A DNA stretch of 64,000 nt, taken from Marinigracilibium pacificum. GTDB taxonomy: Bacteria > Bacteroidota > Bacteroidia > Cytophagales > Cyclobacteriaceae. Positions within the stretch are counted from its first letter, which is position 1. The number at the start of each line of letters is the position of its first letter. The stretch covers positions 248,001 to 312,000 of the forward strand of contig NZ_JABBNU010000002.1 of NCBI RefSeq assembly GCF_012926615.1, written 5' to 3'. The translations under genes and the position numbers were made by a program. Positions 18,529 through 26,964 of the stretch are shown here, in pieces. The notes under the pieces were generated by a model. That model did not search any database. It saw nothing but the letters and a program-made list of their open reading frames with translations, and had not been told where the DNA came from.

Positions 18529-18582
18529 AGTTATTATTGATTTAAAAATTGATTGCTTATTTATTCGATTATGATAAAAATG

Positions 18583-18590
18583 CAAATGTA
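18583..18590 (-). promoter_or_regulatory. candidate -7 promoter element (TACATTTG)
   Basis: On the minus strand this reads TACATTTG, an exact TAnnTTTG match, about 55 bases upstream of the start of lipoprotein copy A. This spacing supports the 18528 start. No clear -33 box. Confidence 0.45.
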
Positions 18591-18735
18591 TATTGTAAAG
18601 CTTAAAAAATAAAGCTATAGAAAATATAAAATCGTCATTTTGCAATTTTTATTTTAAATATATTTAATCCTTTATTCGATAAAATTTATAACCGTTAGAT
18701 ATGGTCAATTATGATCTGAATTAAATTTAAAGGAC

Positions 18736-18769
18736 AAAAAAAGCTGCTTCAATAACGAAGCAGCTTTTT
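18736..18769 (-). terminator. terminator of lipocalin-like lipoprotein copy B
   Basis: Stem of 13 bp (core AAGCTGCTTC, 18738-18750 with 18757-18769) with a six-base loop and a run of As before it, which reads as Ts on the minus strand. It separates the two paralogous lipoprotein genes into independent transcripts. Confidence 0.85.
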
Positions 18770-18787
18770 ATATTTCTTAATGAAGAA

Positions 18788-19309
18788 TTATTGAACAATT
18801 TCTGCATCTTTAGTTAAAGTGATAACTTTAACAGATTTAGTAGTTGTTGTAATACCGAAAAATTCTTCTGTAGTAGATTCTTCCATTTTGAATTTGAAAG
18901 TAGTTGCAGAAAGCTCAAGGATTTGGTAATCCACAGCAGTCTCACCAGTTCCAAAAGTAACATTGCTACCATTAATTGCATAGCTACCATTTAATTCAGG
19001 AATAGAGTAATAAGTGTTAGTACCTTCATTAGATCCCTGTACTAGAATATCAACTGTAAAGTTACCAGAAGTTGAAACTTCAGCTGGCTCCTCAGTGAAA
19101 GAAACTCTCATAGTACCTTCTGTATAAATTTCCTCAGTTTTAGCAGTAGCACCTGCAGCTGAAACACTAGACTCAGTAGTGTAGTTAGTTACAGTCCATG
19201 ATCCTGGAAGTTGCGTAACATCAATTGAAGGAGCATTCTCATCATCTGAACAAGAAACTAATACTGCAAGCGATAAAAATAATACGCTGAATAATTTTGA
19301 AAAATTCAT
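18788..19309 (-). CDS. lipocalin-like lipoprotein, copy B
   Basis: A 173-residue paralogue of the downstream lipoprotein. The signal ends AVLVSC (Cys20), then SDDENAPSI and QLPGSWTV, matching copy A's SEEENAPAI and EIEGNWTL at the same positions. The beta-rich body includes EGTMRVSFTEEPAEVSTSG, NGSNVTFGTGE and QILELSATTFKFKMEE, which align with copy A's ITGKITESNMVVSFSS and LEILKLTNSEFILKGE. It is probably surface or periplasmic. Each copy has its own terminator and promoter region, so they may be expressed under different conditions. Function unknown. Confidence 0.75.
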   Translation of the reverse strand: MNFSKLFSVLFLSLAVLVSCSDDENAPSIDVTQLPGSWTVTNYTTESSVSAAGATAKTEEIYTEGTMRVSFTEEPAEVSTSGNFTVDILVQGSNEGTNTYYSIPELNGSYAINGSNVTFGTGETAVDYQILELSATTFKFKMEESTTEEFFGITTTTKSVKVITLTKDAEIVQ

Positions 19310-19386
19310 AGTTTTAATATTAAATAGTTAAATAAAAAATACTCTTTAATTGAGAGGTCGGTTGATGATTCGGTGGCGAATATAAA

Positions 19387-20229
19387 TCAATCGGAAGTTA
19401 ATTGCTGATAAATTTTGAAATTTTTATTTAATAAATCCTGATTTAAGATTTCCGCAATGGCATAGTACAATTTTGGGTCAAAATCGTATAATTCTTGAGG
19501 TTTTTCAAAGAAGTTTTCAATTGAAACTGCAAAAAATTCATGGTAATCTGTAGCAGCGTAATCTCGAAAAAGATGGGTTTTAATATCCTTTAGTCTTACC
19601 ATTTCTTTCATAGCAATCCATTTGAATTTCTTAATAGCCAATTCGGGAATGAAATTATATTCTTTGTTTACTATTTTATTTTCAAACTTGAGGGCATGTG
19701 CCATTTCATGGAGACCTAAATTGAGGCCATCATTATGATGCATGTAACCTTCTACAAAATTTTTCCAAGAAAGAACGATTAATCCTCTAAGGTTTACTTC
19801 TCCTTTATGATATTTTCCTGTGATTGTCGAATAGTAATCATCCGGATAAATTAAAATTTTATTAAAATGTTTGAAATAAACAGAAGGGTAACCAAAAGTC
19901 ATTTGAATTGCTGATGCGGCAATAAGAACCTTCATTTCATCAGTTACAGTATTAAGTCCACCTCGAGGTATAAAGGATTTTAATTCTATGAATCGCTGAA
20001 CTCTTGAGCGGAATTGTTTTTTCAGTTGCTCTGAAGGAAGATCATTATAGTAATGAAAGTAGCTTTCAAGTATTTTAATATGTGACTTTGGTAATTTATA
20101 GGTGAATAGAATGGCATTTGATACCTCCGGAATGAAATAATTAACTATTGCCTTAACTACTTGAAAAGTTAGGATTATGGGTACAAGAAATAAGATAATT
20201 AAGAAAAAGTAAAAAATGAATTCGCCCAT
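19387..20229 (-). CDS. MtfA-family zinc-dependent peptidase
   Basis: From ATG 20229 the protein has 280 residues. An N-terminal hydrophobic helix (about 3-28) anchors it in the inner membrane. The zinc-peptidase motif LGLHEMAHAL gives His174, Glu175 and His178, and the downstream TDYHEFFAVSIENFFEKP matches the conserved third-ligand region of MtfA (DgsA anti-repressor, formerly YeeI). E. coli MtfA binds the repressor Mlc; no Mlc homologue is expected in this phylum, so the family's peptidase role is more relevant. A good candidate promoter lies 31 bases upstream. Confidence 0.88.
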   Translation of the reverse strand: MGEFIFYFFLIILFLVPIILTFQVVKAIVNYFIPEVSNAILFTYKLPKSHIKILESYFHYYNDLPSEQLKKQFRSRVQRFIELKSFIPRGGLNTVTDEMKVLIAASAIQMTFGYPSVYFKHFNKILIYPDDYYSTITGKYHKGEVNLRGLIVLSWKNFVEGYMHHNDGLNLGLHEMAHALKFENKIVNKEYNFIPELAIKKFKWIAMKEMVRLKDIKTHLFRDYAATDYHEFFAVSIENFFEKPQELYDFDPKLYYAIAEILNQDLLNKNFKIYQQLTSD

Positions 20230-20259
20230 TATAATAGTATATCGATAAAAAAATAGACA

Positions 20260-20291
20260 CAAATTTATCGATTTAGAAAGTTAAAGGCCAA
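20260..20291 (-). promoter_or_regulatory. candidate Bacteroidota promoter of the MtfA-like gene
   Basis: On the minus strand the -7 element TAAATTTG occupies 20260-20267 and a TTGG at about 20288-20291 lies 20-21 bases upstream, fitting TTG-N~20-TAnnTTTG. The inferred start site gives a leader of about 25 bases and supports ATG 20229 as the translation start. Confidence 0.5.
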
Positions 20292-20300
20292 TTGTTGACT

Positions 20301-21203
20301 TTACTTTTCGATGGGATTCCATATAATCACTGTTTTTTCGGGGGAATATTTGATAAGCATGGGAATGATTTGATTATCTCCTATTGTAGATGCCAATACA
20401 AATATATTATTATCATTTTTAATTACAAGGTGAGGAGTGTATGGAGGGCTAAATGAAAATAAATCTGTTGAACTTCCTTGTTTATCAACCTTTCTTAGTG
20501 TCCTTTTTCCCCAGTCAGCCAGATAAATATTTTTTTGATTACCATCGTAATCAAATATTGTATTTATACCCAGTGGTGGTGAATTAGCTGACTTATCAAT
20601 TAAACTTTTCCATTTGTGGATGATATTTAAACTTGAGTCGCAAATGATTGTACTTTGTTCAGTGATTATCAAAAAGTCCCCTGAAGATGTTCGTTTAATT
20701 TTTTTTATTTTGGTTTCTGGAAATTGAATTTTTTCAGAAATATTATCTGGTCTTTTTAGATAAAGATATGGATAACTGGCAAATAAGAATTTATTTTCAC
20801 CAGTCATAATAAACCCATAATTTCCCGGATGAAGGTTAGATTCAAACCAATCTGAAATTACAATAGGTTTTTTATTCAGTTCATTAGTTTGAAACAGTCG
20901 ATATTCAAAAGAGTTGCCTTTGGTTCTACTTTCAATAATATATAAGTGTCCATTGTATACATCAAGAAAAAAATCACTGCCCGAACTGTCAGAAATTAAC
21001 CATGGGATAGGTTCATTGGGCGTGGTTTCATCCCACATCATTATACAGCCTTTATGATTAGAGGATTCTATAGGATAAACATATGACCATAATAATGTGT
21101 TCTTGAAAATCACCATGCTCCCAGCAGGGTGGGCGAAAATGTCTGGAATAGTAATGATCACTATCAAAACAGAAATTATCGACCTATGTAGAAAAGAATT
21201 CAC
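20301..21203 (-). CDS. secreted protein, probable beta-propeller
   Basis: A 300-residue protein with a signal peptide (1-24, ending IFAHPAG). The body has repeated short strands with an NHL/YVTN-like feel (NIYLADWGKRTLRKVDKQG, NNIFVLASTIGDNQ, GDFLIITEQSTIICDSS), suggesting a periplasmic beta-propeller. No catalytic residues can be assigned. Its start overlaps the stop of the DoxX-like gene by 4 bases (ATGA), so it belongs to the 22194-to-20301 operon. Confidence 0.65.
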   Translation of the reverse strand: MNSFLHRSIISVLIVIITIPDIFAHPAGSMVIFKNTLLWSYVYPIESSNHKGCIMMWDETTPNEPIPWLISDSSGSDFFLDVYNGHLYIIESRTKGNSFEYRLFQTNELNKKPIVISDWFESNLHPGNYGFIMTGENKFLFASYPYLYLKRPDNISEKIQFPETKIKKIKRTSSGDFLIITEQSTIICDSSLNIIHKWKSLIDKSANSPPLGINTIFDYDGNQKNIYLADWGKRTLRKVDKQGSSTDLFSFSPPYTPHLVIKNDNNIFVLASTIGDNQIIPMLIKYSPEKTVIIWNPIEK

Positions 21204-21736
21204 CAGCCCGCTGTTAGGTAAAACTCGATTATCCTAAAGACAATGAAGAAAATAATAATCGCACCAATTTTAATTAAATAGGGTTTGTTTATTTTGATAT
21301 CTTTTACAGGAATTAGCAACACTTTTAGTGCTTGTATGAGCCTTTTTCGGTTTTTTATCAAAATGAAAATTAAAATAGATTGATAGATTATTGCAGCCCG
21401 AAGCGCTCCTTGATTAACTACATAGAATATATCTTGTAGGATAATATTTATCAGTATTGTGGAAAGGAACAGGCATCCGATGAGTCTTGTTTTTTTTAAT
21501 AGGAGCATAATTCCTCCTGAGATTTCAAAAATGCCAATTATTACTGCAAATGGTTTTGAATGAGAATAAAAAGACCACATTAATTCCATGCTCGTTAGTT
21601 CTCCAACGGTTTTTTCTAAAACTTCTGGGTTGTACCCAAATTGCCAATATTTAGCACCTCCGTAAACGAACATAGCCATAACGACTATCCATGATAAAGC
21701 TTCCTCAATTATTTCACTAATATTTAAGTTTTTCAT
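21200..21736 (-). CDS. DoxX-like membrane protein
   Basis: A 178-residue membrane protein with five hydrophobic helices (about 13-27, 56-78, 82-105, 110-127, 152-172). The pattern GIFEISGGIMLLLKKTRLIGCLFLSTILI, split here at its conserved E..GG..L core, and the preceding short amphipathic region recall the DoxX/DoxD family of four-helix membrane proteins often linked to respiratory or thiol chemistry. The C-terminal extra helix is unusual. It is in an operon with a YbjQ protein and a propeller protein. Confidence 0.65.
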   Translation of the reverse strand: MKNLNISEIIEEALSWIVVMAMFVYGGAKYWQFGYNPEVLEKTVGELTSMELMWSFYSHSKPFAVIIGIFEISGGIMLLLKKTRLIGCLFLSTILINIILQDIFYVVNQGALRAAIIYQSILIFILIKNRKRLIQALKVLLIPVKDIKINKPYLIKIGAIIIFFIVFRIIEFYLTAGW

Positions 21737-21739
21737 TTA

Positions 21740-21874
21740 TCAATAATCTCGTTTTTCAAAGTCTTCATGTTTCTTAATTTCCTGTCTCCTGATAAATAAA
21801 AATATTATAATTATTAGGATTACTATAAAAAACAATCCTTGAAAAGCCATTAAAATTATAGGGATTAAATCCAT
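21740..21874 (-). CDS. small single-helix membrane protein
   Basis: From ATG 21874, 44 residues: one hydrophobic helix (IILMAFQGLFFIVILIIIIF, residues 4-23) followed by a charged tail (RRQEIKKHEDFEKRDY). It fits tightly between the YbjQ gene (2-bp gap) and the DoxX-like gene (3-bp gap), and this spacing is the main argument that it is translated. A longer frame starting inside the YbjQ gene would be unlikely. Function unknown. Confidence 0.6.
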   Translation of the reverse strand: MDLIPIILMAFQGLFFIVILIIIIFLFIRRQEIKKHEDFEKRDY

Positions 21875-21876
21875 AA

Positions 21877-22194
21877 TTAGTCTTTTAGTTTTACAGCAGT
21901 TCCGTAAGCAAGGATTTCTGAGCAACCTTGCATAACCATGGAGGTTGCTAATCTGACATTAATAATGGCATCGGCTCCAAGTCTTTTGGCATCATGCTCC
22001 ATTCTTTGCATCGCTTGTTCTCTTGAATGTGCCTGTAATTGAGTGTACTCATCGATTTCACCCCCAACGATATTTTTTAAACCTGCAAAAATATCTTGAC
22101 CTACATTTCGAGCCCTTACTGTACTCCCACGTGCTATACCTAGAATTGAGTCAATTTCCTTATTAGGTATAAAATCAGTTGTTGTAATAATCAT
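21877..22194 (-). CDS. YbjQ family (UPF0145, heavy-metal-binding domain) protein
   Basis: A 105-residue protein with the family hallmarks IARGSTVRARNVGQDIFAGL near 19-38, GGEIDEYTQL (44-53), RLGADAIINVRL (71-82) and the terminal EILAYGTAV. YbjQ/UPF0145 proteins form pentameric beta-barrels, and a role in metal binding has been proposed from fold only. It heads a four-gene operon (YbjQ, small membrane protein, DoxX-like, propeller) with gaps of 2 and 3 bases and a 4-base overlap. Confidence 0.9.
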   Translation of the reverse strand: MIITTTDFIPNKEIDSILGIARGSTVRARNVGQDIFAGLKNIVGGEIDEYTQLQAHSREQAMQRMEHDAKRLGADAIINVRLATSMVMQGCSEILAYGTAVKLKD

Positions 22195-22302
22195 AGTTAA
22201 TAATTAATTGATTGACAATAATTTATGTTAATCAAGTATCAATATCAATTAACTTATTATTCAAAGGTGATTATTGTACATGAAAGGATTTAATAGAGGC
22301 TA

Positions 22303-23076
22303 TTACAATGCTTTTTCCAGCTTTTTAATTTTTTGATTGACAGATCCTATCTCGCAATTTCTAATCAGCATGAAAAGTAATTTAAGACTGAATCGGGTGG
22401 GAGAAATCAACCGGATTTTTGATGCTATCAATTTATCCCGAGTATTTATTGCATTATTGATATAAGATTCTTGAGTTGCAGATAAAAGAGTAGCAAATTT
22501 CCAGGCACCATCACGTGCAACCTGCATACTGAAATCGACAAGCAGGTCATCTACTTTTCCTGATTTTTTTAGAATGTATTTTAACGGTGGCCAGATGGTT
22601 GTTAAATTATACTGAACTTCAGCAACCATTGAAGAAAGTAACTGATTTATTTTATTGAAATCATTTTGGAGGGATATTAAATTACCGCCTTTCATTGTCT
22701 CGAATGCAGCAATACCTAAATCCAGATTTATGTGAGCATTTATTCCAGATAAAATATGCTGTAGTACCGTGATGTCATCAGATGTAGATAACTGAAAGCT
22801 TGATTTCCATGATTCAGAGATCAAATTCTTGTTCTTCCAATTGTAATAGGCAGTAATATATCTCAATGCAAAGATTACATCGAGCTTTTCCATTCGCTCT
22901 CCATCATCGAAATTCCCGTTCAGGATTTCCTGACCTACCCTTGCAGTTACCTTTTTATAGAGCACGGCAAAATACCCTTTAGGGTCATTGTTTTTCTTGC
23001 ATTCTGTAATTATAAGATCAAGCTCAGCAATTACCTGATTTATTTTAGTGATGTTTCCGGAAATAATGGGTTCCAT
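22303..23076 (-). CDS. DUF5995 family protein
   Basis: A 257-residue soluble, all-helical protein. The stretch YFAVLYKKVTARVGQEILNG, RMEKLDVIFALRYITAY and especially HILSGINAHINLDLGIAA is the DUF5995 signature. The family's function is unknown; the conserved N-A-H-I-N-L-D core could be a metal or active site. No signal peptide. Monocistronic, upstream of the duplicated barrel/lipoprotein cassette. Confidence 0.85.
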   Translation of the reverse strand: MEPIISGNITKINQVIAELDLIITECKKNNDPKGYFAVLYKKVTARVGQEILNGNFDDGERMEKLDVIFALRYITAYYNWKNKNLISESWKSSFQLSTSDDITVLQHILSGINAHINLDLGIAAFETMKGGNLISLQNDFNKINQLLSSMVAEVQYNLTTIWPPLKYILKKSGKVDDLLVDFSMQVARDGAWKFATLLSATQESYINNAINTRDKLIASKIRLISPTRFSLKLLFMLIRNCEIGSVNQKIKKLEKAL

Positions 23077-23173
23077 CTCAAATAATAACCCTTTATTATG
23101 ATATTTAGAATATTTTTTGTGAATTTTGTCTACTTAATGTTACCCTTTGGAATATAGGAGGCTTAGTGTCTGT

Positions 23174-23791
23174 CTATTGTTTGTAATAAAAACCAGATTC
23201 TCTTATTGTGAAATCAAATCTACCCTGAAAAACTGTGTATTTTAGATTGAATGAATCTTCATACTCGTAACCAAACGTACCTGCGAAAATTATTTTATCA
23301 GAATTAGTTCCAGTTGAGGATGAGCGTCTAATTGTCAGATTACCTTTTTGATTTAGTGGTTGAAAATTTTCATCATAATTATTTTCATCAATTACAATAT
23401 AAGCCAGGTTTCCTGGGCTAGTGAAGTCATATTTAGTTTGGTCCAAGGCTACCAGATCATCGAAAGATTTAACTTTATCGGTTTCAATTTCCATGATCAA
23501 ATAAATGTCGTCATTATTATGGTTGTCTTCATTAACGAGATATCCTTCAAAATAGAGCCTTAATTTATTATTAATTGTATCACACTGTACAGGAATTGTT
23601 GAGCTATAATTCATAGAATTCCAAATCATTGTATTGTTTATAATTGCTCCGGCAACATCATTACCCCTTTTAGAAAAAACAGGTAATCCAGGCATACCCG
23701 GGTCGAAAATAAACACTGGTTCGTCACAGGCAGAAAATACTAATATCGAAGATACAAGTAGAATTAATATAGATTTATAGCTATTTCCCAT
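23174..23791 (-). CDS. lipoprotein of duplicated cassette, copy 1
   Basis: From the ATG at 23791 (an alternative Met lies four codons upstream) the product has 205 residues. The lipoprotein signal ends LVFSAC (Cys22), followed by DEPVFIFDPGMPGLPVF and NDVAGAIIN. The rest is beta-rich and ends TFGYEYEDSFNLKYTVFQGRFDFTI. It overlaps the upstream barrel gene by 11 bases. The next cassette's lipoprotein shares the N-terminal C-x-EPVFIxDPxxPxLPV motif and the C-terminal TFGxxYxDxxxxxYxVxxGRFDF motif. Related Bacteroidota lipoproteins (DUF6252-like) are of unknown function. Confidence 0.75.
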   Translation of the reverse strand: MGNSYKSILILLVSSILVFSACDEPVFIFDPGMPGLPVFSKRGNDVAGAIINNTMIWNSMNYSSTIPVQCDTINNKLRLYFEGYLVNEDNHNNDDIYLIMEIETDKVKSFDDLVALDQTKYDFTSPGNLAYIVIDENNYDENFQPLNQKGNLTIRRSSSTGTNSDKIIFAGTFGYEYEDSFNLKYTVFQGRFDFTIRESGFYYKQ

Positions 23792-24371
23792 GTAAGTAGA
23801 CATTAATTCCGGTTAGGATGTAGAAATTTTTAAAATCAGATGTTGTGCCAATTGAATTACCATAATCATCAAATAATTCATAATTAAGCCTTCCCGAAGG
23901 CGAATAGCTCGCTCTTATGAATGGAGATACAGTTTTATTTTGTAAAAACTCGATGCCAAATAAAAAGGCACTGGTAAAGTCTTTGTATTCCCTCTCATTA
24001 AAGTCTGAATAAATTACATAACCAAATTCAAAACCTCCATTGACTGCCAAGAAATCAGTTATGTTATACCCAACTAAAATTGGAAATAAAATATACTGAT
24101 CATTGTAGTTTTTTCTTTCTAATAGAGGATTTTCAATCGTATAATTTCTATTACTGAAATTTAAACCACCAGTAAAGGTAAAAGACTTATAAGTTTCTCT
24201 ATAGGCAACTCCAGTTGCAAAGCCAACACCATAATCTGATTTGAGCTCAGGTGATTTTACAATTGATTTTGCATAGGTTAGACCGGCACTAAATTGAACC
24301 TGAGCATCACTAATGAAAAATGATAGACCTAGAGTCATTAATAAAATAGCCTTTTGAATAGTTTTAAGCAT
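23781..24371 (-). CDS. outer-membrane beta-barrel of duplicated cassette, copy 1
   Basis: A 196-residue protein with a signal peptide (1-23, ending SDAQ) followed by alternating amphipathic strands typical of small 8-stranded porin-family barrels (QFSAGLTYAKSIV, YILFPILVGYNI, VNGGFEFGYVIYS, VSPFIRASYSPSGRLNYE). It ends with an ILTGINVYL strand. It is the first gene of a two-gene unit with the lipoprotein. The paralogue at 25047-25649 shares the motifs YI.FPIL..Y.I, GGFE.G and VSP[FY].R.S.SP..RL.Y. Probably a receptor or structural partner of its lipoprotein. Confidence 0.8.
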   Translation of the reverse strand: MLKTIQKAILLMTLGLSFFISDAQVQFSAGLTYAKSIVKSPELKSDYGVGFATGVAYRETYKSFTFTGGLNFSNRNYTIENPLLERKNYNDQYILFPILVGYNITDFLAVNGGFEFGYVIYSDFNEREYKDFTSAFLFGIEFLQNKTVSPFIRASYSPSGRLNYELFDDYGNSIGTTSDFKNFYILTGINVYLHGK

Positions 24372-24441
24372 CTTTAAAAAGTTGAAGAGAGTAGTTATTG
24401 AGCATAGCTAAATAACTGTAGTTAAGTATTCCTTTGTGAAT

Positions 24442-25050
24442 TTAATAAATACTGAAATCTGATTGGTATACTTTAAAATCAAATCTACCATAATACACAG
24501 AGTACACTTCATCATTCATATCAGTATAATCAAATCCAAATGTTCCTGAAATTATCCTTGGATAACTGTCTTTTACATAGTTAATATGGAGCTTACCAGA
24601 TTGTGATTTTACTTTTAAGTTTGTGATACCATGATATTGTATTTCATCATAACTTGTAATTATTCCAAACCCATTTTGATTGTCAAGGGAGATTACAGAG
24701 CCTTCAAGCTTTTTTAAGTCATAGATAGATGTTATTTCATTTGTATATAATACAAAAACCAAATTATTATCATCTTGATAGTTCAAATTATAATTATTGA
24801 ATGAGCCTGGGATAGAAATAGCAAACCTGCCACTATCCTGATCATAAATCATTCTAATATCATTATAATAACTTCCTCCTACATATGATGTCCAGTTTTG
24901 GCCATTAATTACTGCTCCGGCGACATTATGACCATCTTCTGTATATACTGGTAAAGCTGGTTTAGAAGGATCTGGAATGAATACAGGCTCATTACAACCT
25001 GTAAACCATAAAAATAGCAAGGGTAATATAACTAATTGAAGCTTTTTCAT
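24442..25050 (-). CDS. lipoprotein of duplicated cassette, copy 2
   Basis: A 202-residue lipoprotein: signal ends FTGC (Cys19), then NEPVFIPDPSKPALPVY and HNVAGAVIN, the same opening as the downstream copy. The mature region is beta-rich (LNYQDDNNLVFVLYTN, GKLHINYVKDSYPR, IISGTFGFDYTD, YYGRFDFKVY). Its start overlaps the stop of the partner barrel gene by 4 bases, so it is translationally coupled to it. Function unknown; the strict pairing suggests that the lipoprotein and barrel form a complex. Confidence 0.75.
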   Translation of the reverse strand: MKKLQLVILPLLFLWFTGCNEPVFIPDPSKPALPVYTEDGHNVAGAVINGQNWTSYVGGSYYNDIRMIYDQDSGRFAISIPGSFNNYNLNYQDDNNLVFVLYTNEITSIYDLKKLEGSVISLDNQNGFGIITSYDEIQYHGITNLKVKSQSGKLHINYVKDSYPRIISGTFGFDYTDMNDEVYSVYYGRFDFKVYQSDFSIY

Positions 25051-25649
25051 TTTTTAAACTTTACACGTAATCCAATCATGAAGTAAATATTTTTAAATTC
25101 ACCAGTTTCTTCTGATAAATAACCATATTGGTCAACCTGTTGGTATTTTAATCTGGACATCGGACTAATACTGGTTCTAAAATATGGACTAACATATTCA
25201 TCAGGAAAAGCCTGTATTTGTGCCAGGAAGGCAAACCATCCATCTTCATACTCATTTTCTCTAAATGTTGATGCAATAGGGCCTCCTAGCTCAAAACCAC
25301 CACTTAATTTGACGGCATTTTTGATTTTGTAATTCAATAAAATTGGGAAAGTAATGTATTCATCACTTATCTTTTTCGAATCCCGATTATCACTATAAAT
25401 TAATGTGTAGGCTCTAGATGTATAAATTGCTTCTGTAGATAGACTAAAATCCTCATTTTTAAATAACTTAAATTCATAACCTACACCAGTGAAGATGCTA
25501 ACCCCTGATTTGACAGAAATTTGATTTGATTTTACTAGTGAATTAGCGATTGTTAATCCACCATTTACTGAGAATTGAGAAAAACCTTGAAAACCAATAA
25601 ATGTAAAAATCAGAACTATTAATAATTTTAAACTCTTTCTGAAGACCAT
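25047..25649 (-). CDS. outer-membrane beta-barrel of duplicated cassette, copy 2
   Basis: A 200-residue barrel with a signal peptide (1-25, ending GFSQ). Motifs shared with copy 1 include NGGLTIANSLVKSN, EYITFPILLNYKI, LSGGFELGGPI and VSPYFRTSISPMSRLKYQ. It begins the second barrel-lipoprotein unit. Divergence from copy 1 is substantial, so the duplication is old. The natural reading is a small porin-family (OMP_b-brl) barrel. Confidence 0.8.
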   Translation of the reverse strand: MVFRKSLKLLIVLIFTFIGFQGFSQFSVNGGLTIANSLVKSNQISVKSGVSIFTGVGYEFKLFKNEDFSLSTEAIYTSRAYTLIYSDNRDSKKISDEYITFPILLNYKIKNAVKLSGGFELGGPIASTFRENEYEDGWFAFLAQIQAFPDEYVSPYFRTSISPMSRLKYQQVDQYGYLSEETGEFKNIYFMIGLRVKFKK

Positions 25650-25724
25650 TTTTAAAAAATTGATAAACCCATTATTAAGAATGGTTCTAAATAACTTTAA
25701 TTAAATTAATATTCCAAACTTATT

Positions 25725-26027
25725 TTAAAAATTGTGATTATTGATCGTGTTTGCAGCCATCATCCACCAGGTTATAGCTATTATTGTTCCTACAATAACT
25801 AGTTTGATAATGATTTTAATAATTTGTTTATTGTTTTCTGCAATTGCTCTTTTCCTGATTTCTTCAAGTTTTTCCTTACTAGCGTTTTTTTTCAAAAACA
25901 CCAGATCTCCTTTATCACCAATTGTGGAATAATGTTTTATCTTTTCCCAAACCCTATTCTTTTTCAATAAATCCCTGTTTTGTTTCATGGATTTATTGGC
26001 TGAATCCATTGATCCAAAACCTCCCAT
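25725..26027 (-). CDS. small tail-anchored membrane protein of unknown function
   Basis: A 100-residue protein with a charged N-terminal two thirds (SMKQNRDLLKKNRVWEKIK, ASKEKLEEIRKRAIAENN) and one hydrophobic helix near the C-terminus (IIKIIIKLVIVGTIIAITWW, about 69-88). The short polar tail after it makes this a tail-anchored topology with the soluble part probably cytoplasmic. No family is recognised. Confidence 0.65.
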   Translation of the reverse strand: MGGFGSMDSANKSMKQNRDLLKKNRVWEKIKHYSTIGDKGDLVFLKKNASKEKLEEIRKRAIAENNKQIIKIIIKLVIVGTIIAITWWMMAANTINNHNF

Positions 26028-26106
26028 ATTATTTTGGTTATTGTAATTGATAAATTCTTATAAGAAGATACCAATTATGATCGAAATATTTAATTATGCA
26101 TATAAA

Positions 26107-26129
26107 AAATCCCGGAGAGCCCGGGATTT
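26107..26129 (-). terminator. terminator of the Yip1-family gene
   Basis: Perfect 9-bp stem AAATCCCGG (26107-26115) with 26121-26129, five-base loop, Ts following on the minus strand, 18 bases beyond the stop of the Yip1-like gene. Confidence 0.85.
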
Positions 26130-26146
26130 AATTAAATGTGATAATA

Positions 26147-26827
26147 TTAGAGTATTATTCCTGCAACTAATATCCCGATTGGGATTGCTGATATAAGCAA
26201 CATAAAAAATGCCAACACGATATTTCCAATAGATCTTCCAATTGAAAATTTTTGAGTAACTGAAATTCCTACTACTGTCAATACTAAGCTCCAAACAGCA
26301 ATTCCAAACGTTATAAATCCTATAAAGGCAATATAATACAGTAAATTTTGGCTGACTTCATTTAGATAATCAGATCCATACAGTGCATAAATAGCATAAA
26401 CAGGAATAAAAAGTAAAATGGTAAATGCTGAAGGTATTGCGGCATAAGTATTCATCCGAAATAGATCGTATGTATTTGCTTCTCCACCAAGCCACTTACC
26501 CGTAAAACTCAAAAATGCGGCAAATATATAATAAGATATCCAGCCTAATAGCCCACCGACAATTATTCCAAATAAAATTGATACACCTACATTAGTGAAT
26601 ATACCTCCCCAGTCATTATTGATGAAATTTTCAAGACTTCCATTAATTCCTAATAAAATAAGGATAGGGAAAAGCCATTTGTCATATTCTTTTTTATCAA
26701 TAAACTCAAGAACCATTCGTGGCTGTGTCCAGATTTTTGTAAAAATGTCTTTGTCCGATAAGTTTTTTAAATCTTTATGCTCATCTAACAATGTGTCATC
26801 AAGCATGTTGAAATTTGATGTTTCCAT
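26147..26827 (-). CDS. Yip1/DUF1282-family membrane protein
   Basis: A 226-residue membrane protein. A soluble N-terminal 45 residues (FTKIWTQPRMVLEFID is the typical lead-in) is followed by five helices (about 48-64, 73-98, 124-150, 160-182, 196-222), with the conserved FTGKWLGGEANTYDLFRMNTYAAIPSAF region split between helices two and three. This order is the Yip1 domain, a family of unknown function in bacteria. Divergent from the helicase gene. Confidence 0.8.
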   Translation of the reverse strand: METSNFNMLDDTLLDEHKDLKNLSDKDIFTKIWTQPRMVLEFIDKKEYDKWLFPILILLGINGSLENFINNDWGGIFTNVGVSILFGIIVGGLLGWISYYIFAAFLSFTGKWLGGEANTYDLFRMNTYAAIPSAFTILLFIPVYAIYALYGSDYLNEVSQNLLYYIAFIGFITFGIAVWSLVLTVVGISVTQKFSIGRSIGNIVLAFFMLLISAIPIGILVAGIIL

Positions 26828-26964
26828 ATTAAAAAATGTTTATTCATAATTGAATTGCTAAAATATAAAATGTCTGATTAATATAGAAATTTGAGTGTTC
26901 TCTATAACTGTTTTTAGAACGAATGTTTAAATTGTGGTTTTTAACCTCAAGGAATTTTTTCTTT

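Noticed and set aside
22204-22252. Inverted repeat TTAATTGAT...ATCAATTAA upstream of the YbjQ gene
   Set aside because: Nine AT-only-rich bases with a 31-base loop are likely to arise by chance in sequence this AT-rich.
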